Under the pieces are notes generated by a model. That model was not told where the DNA came from. It did no database searches and worked only from the letters and a program-made list of their open reading frames with translations. A stretch of DNA of 64,000 bases from Acidobacteriota bacterium (GTDB lineage Bacteria > Acidobacteriota > Terriglobia > Terriglobales > Acidobacteriaceae): positions 62,001 through 126,000 of the forward strand of contig QIBA01000037.1 in assembly GCA_003225175.1 (NCBI GenBank), in the 5' to 3' direction. Positions 62,075 to 64,000 of this stretch are shown here, piece after piece; the first letter of the stretch is position 1, and every line of letters begins with the position of its first letter. A program made the position numbers and the translations under genes.

Positions 62075-62923
62075 GTGGAAATTCAGAGGGTAGGCGTCAT
62101 CGGCGCCGGAACAATGGGCAATGGGATCGCTCATGTGCTCGCCAGAAGCGGCTACAACGTAGTCTTATGCGAAGTGGCACAGCAGTTTCTCGATCGCGGT
62201 CTGGTTATGATTCGCAAGAACCTGGAGCGCGAAGTAGCGAAAAACAAGATCACGGCAGAGGACAGTGCGGCAGCGATTGCACGCATTCACGGCGCAGTGG
62301 ATCGTACTGCGCTTGCTGACTGTGACTTCGTCGTCGAGGCCGCCACTGAAAAGTTCGAGGTTAAATCTGAGATTTTTCGCGATATCGACAAGATCTGCCG
62401 TCCTGAGATCGTGCTTGCCAGCAACACTTCTTCTATATCGATTACAAAGATCGCGGCGCTCACGCGCCGTCCAGACAGAGTAATTGGCATGCACTTCTTC
62501 AATCCAGTGCCGGTGATGAAGCTCGTAGAAGTAATCCGCGGTCTGGCGACGTCGGACGAAACCTATCAACTCACGAAGCGATTGGCAGAAAAGCTTGGCA
62601 AAACACCAGTGGAGGTCAACGACGCTCCCGGCTTCGTCTCTAACCGCGTGCTCATGCCGTTATTGAACGAGGCTATGTATTCCGTCATGGAAGGCGTCGC
62701 GACTCCCGAAGCGGTCGATGAGGTTTTCAAATTGGGAATGGCGCATCCCATGGGACCTCTCACTCTGGCCGACTTCATTGGCCTGGACGTCTGTCTTGAC
62801 ATCATGCGCGTTCTCCACGAGGGCCTGGGCGATCCCAAATATCGTCCGTGCCCGCTTCTGGTCAAGATGGTGGACGCGGGATGGCTTGGTAAAAAGAGCG
62901 GAAGAGGCTTTTATCGGTACTAA
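62075..62923 (+). CDS. 3-hydroxybutyryl-CoA / 3-hydroxyacyl-CoA dehydrogenase
   Basis: 282 aa from GTG 62075, preceded by AGGAGAACGA. The NAD-binding motif is GVIGAGTMGNGIAHVLARSG, NAD contact FVVEAATEKFEVKSEIF, and the catalytic His is in GMHFFNPVPVMKLVEVIRGL. The C-terminal domain has APGFVSNRVLMPLLNEAMYS and PMGPLTLADFIGLDVCLDIM. At 282 aa it matches stand-alone Hbd (PaaH) enzymes that oxidise (S)-3-hydroxybutyryl-CoA or do the reverse in butyrate or beta-oxidation. No other beta-oxidation genes are adjacent. Confidence 0.94.
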   Translation: MEIQRVGVIGAGTMGNGIAHVLARSGYNVVLCEVAQQFLDRGLVMIRKNLEREVAKNKITAEDSAAAIARIHGAVDRTALADCDFVVEAATEKFEVKSEIFRDIDKICRPEIVLASNTSSISITKIAALTRRPDRVIGMHFFNPVPVMKLVEVIRGLATSDETYQLTKRLAEKLGKTPVEVNDAPGFVSNRVLMPLLNEAMYSVMEGVATPEAVDEVFKLGMAHPMGPLTLADFIGLDVCLDIMRVLHEGLGDPKYRPCPLLVKMVDAGWLGKKSGRGFYRY

Positions 62924-62991
62924 AGGCCCAGTCTTTACGGAACCTAGGCCCCTTTCAAATTTACATACATACTGACGAACAGGAGACTTCC

Positions 62992-63747
62992 TTGCGAAAC
63001 TGCGTTGCAGTGATAGTGCTCTCTCTTATCTTCTGTTGGACGTCAGCAGCGCAGACGAAGACCGGCGCCACGGCAAGTTCCTCTTCCACAACACCACAGG
63101 CTTCACCTACTCCAGGCGGGGCTCTGCCAGCTGCGCAGCGCGATTGGCATCCTACTACCGAGGATCTTCTGCCGGAGGTACAGAAGAATGTCGGACGGAA
63201 CGGTCGGGTAGCATTCCTCTGGTGGATGCCCGCCGAGTATTTTGAAACGAAGCAGTCCGCAAATAACCCAGCCTATTTTGCCGGCTTCAGAAACAACACC
63301 GTAGTTGCTGTCGCATTCGGCAAGGTCCAGCCTTTCGGCATACTGGATTTCGTGTCGCTCGATACGGCGCGCTCCAGGGTCACGATGCGCGATGCGAATG
63401 GCACCGAATACAAACCTGTGGAGAACGTTCCAGAAGACGTAAGAGTTCCACTTGAAATGATGAAACCTGTGTTTTCCGCGAGCCTTGGCAAGCTGGGCGA
63501 GAACATTCAGTTCCTGGTATTCGCGGGGAGAGCCCAAAATGGGACTCGCATCGCCGATCCGCGTGGACAGCGCGAGTTCTCAATGGTAGTGAAAGAGCTG
63601 ACGGGAGAACCGGAGACAACTGTCACATGGCGTCTTCCGCTGAGTGGATTGTTTCCCCCCAAATATTGTCCAACCGGCAAGGAAAAGGTTGAGGCCAGTT
63701 GGAAATTCTGCCCATGGCATGGGATTCCTCTGCCAGAATCCCAATGA
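62992..63747 (+). CDS. Exported protein of unknown function
   Basis: 251 aa from TTG 62992, with AGGAG 6 bp before it. A signal sequence (RNCVAVIVLSLIFCWTSAAQ) is followed by a Ser/Thr/Pro-rich linker (about 22-45) and a globular domain (GRNGRVAFLWWMPAEYFETK, ILDFVSLDTARSRVTMRDAN, NIQFLVFAGRAQNGTRI). It ends with paired CPTGKEKVEASWKFCPWHG, CxH-like and two Cys, so it may bind a metal or form a disulfide. No known domain recognised. Confidence 0.75.
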   Translation: MRNCVAVIVLSLIFCWTSAAQTKTGATASSSSTTPQASPTPGGALPAAQRDWHPTTEDLLPEVQKNVGRNGRVAFLWWMPAEYFETKQSANNPAYFAGFRNNTVVAVAFGKVQPFGILDFVSLDTARSRVTMRDANGTEYKPVENVPEDVRVPLEMMKPVFSASLGKLGENIQFLVFAGRAQNGTRIADPRGQREFSMVVKELTGEPETTVTWRLPLSGLFPPKYCPTGKEKVEASWKFCPWHGIPLPESQ

Positions 63748-63801
63748 AGTAGCCACTTATTCACTCGCTTTCCCACAGGTTTTTCGTCTATCCTTCGCTC
63801 C

Positions 63802-64000
63802 ATGGTGCGTATGACGGTGCTGGCCTCGGGGTCACGTGGCAACACCGCTGTCCTCTCCAGCTCGGATACAAGCATTCTCATCGATGCGGGCATCTCCTGC
63901 CGCGAAACACTGCGCCGCATGCATCGCGCCGCTGAGGATCCATCAAAGTTGTCGGCCATCGTGATCACTCACGAGCATCAAGACCACGTTTCCGGTCTTG
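63802..64000 (+). CDS. Metallo-beta-lactamase-fold hydrolase (YycJ/WalJ-like), 5' part
   Basis: 66 codons to the window end. The start MVRMTVLASGSRGNTAVLSS is that of the YycJ/WalJ family (ASGSxGN), followed by TSILIDAGISCRETLRRM and the metal site ITHEHQDHVSG (H-x-E/D-H-x-D-H of the MBL fold). The family includes exonuclease-like proteins linked to cell-wall and DNA metabolism. ATG at 63802, 55 bp after the previous gene; the 3' part lies outside the window. Confidence 0.85.
   Translation, partial: MVRMTVLASGSRGNTAVLSSSDTSILIDAGISCRETLRRMHRAAEDPSKLSAIVITHEHQDHVSGL

Noticed and set aside
1-64000. CRISPR array, transposase, integrase, prophage, toxin-antitoxin or restriction system
   Set aside because: No regular repeat-spacer pattern and no protein with the relevant motifs was found on either strand.

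Overview
The window reads as a chromosomal segment of an acidobacterium (Terriglobia/Koribacter-like), judged from content rather than a database match. It has an Oar-like TonB receptor with an N-terminal carboxypeptidase-regulatory domain, two tandem 'VWFA-related Acidobacterial domain' proteins, many exported proteins of unknown function, an LPS gene (lpxD), a meso-DAP-type MurE and numerous short dispersed intergenic repeats. No phage, transposase, CRISPR array, rRNA or tRNA gene was recognised. Both ends cut through genes: lpxD at the left, a metallo-beta-lactamase-fold hydrolase at the right.

Layout. 1-8.2 kb, all on the plus strand: lpxD (partial), a receiver-PAS protein, a small exported protein, a GT4 glycosyltransferase, a PLP aminotransferase followed 3 bp later by a D-2-hydroxyacid dehydrogenase, a fused formiminotransferase-cyclodeaminase and an exported protein. 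8.7-23.2 kb, an accessory region on both strands: a compact penicillin-binding transpeptidase, a lipoprotein with an Ig-like domain, a two-subunit sulfopyruvate-decarboxylase-like enzyme beside a cyclase/arylformamidase-family hydrolase, a Spy-like and a YHS protein, an ankyrin protein, an alpha/beta hydrolase, a cytochrome c/copper-monooxygenase-like fusion, and two gene relics (DUF3443-like and DUF2127-like). 23.3-26.5 kb: the TonB receptor, minus strand.

27.1-45.1 kb, minus strand: a near-complete division and cell-wall (dcw) cluster in the order mraZ, rsmH, a 52-codon ORF, ftsL, ftsI, murE, murF, mraY, murD, ftsW, murG, murC, ftsQ, ftsA, ftsZ. It makes the UDP-MurNAc-pentapeptide and lipid II and supplies the divisome core; murB and ddl are absent. 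Upstream of mraZ lies a promoter followed by an array of GTGG boxes spaced about 10 bp apart, as expected for MraZ autoregulation. A membrane-anchored winged-helix regulator is transcribed divergently.

46.1-64 kb: a dicarboxylate/amino-acid symporter, a basic exported protein, a cysK/mccA-like plus cystathionine lyase/synthase pair, the two VWFA proteins, a DUF1015 protein, an amidase-GerMN-murI operon (more cell-wall functions), a DUF2062 membrane protein, an M1 aminopeptidase coupled to a membrane protein, a 3-hydroxybutyryl-CoA dehydrogenase, an exported protein and the partial MBL hydrolase.

The less ordinary signals are the small ORF inside the dcw cluster, the MraZ-box array, the split decarboxylase/cyclase cassette, the two relics, and dispersed repeats that run into coding ends and even a signal peptide.
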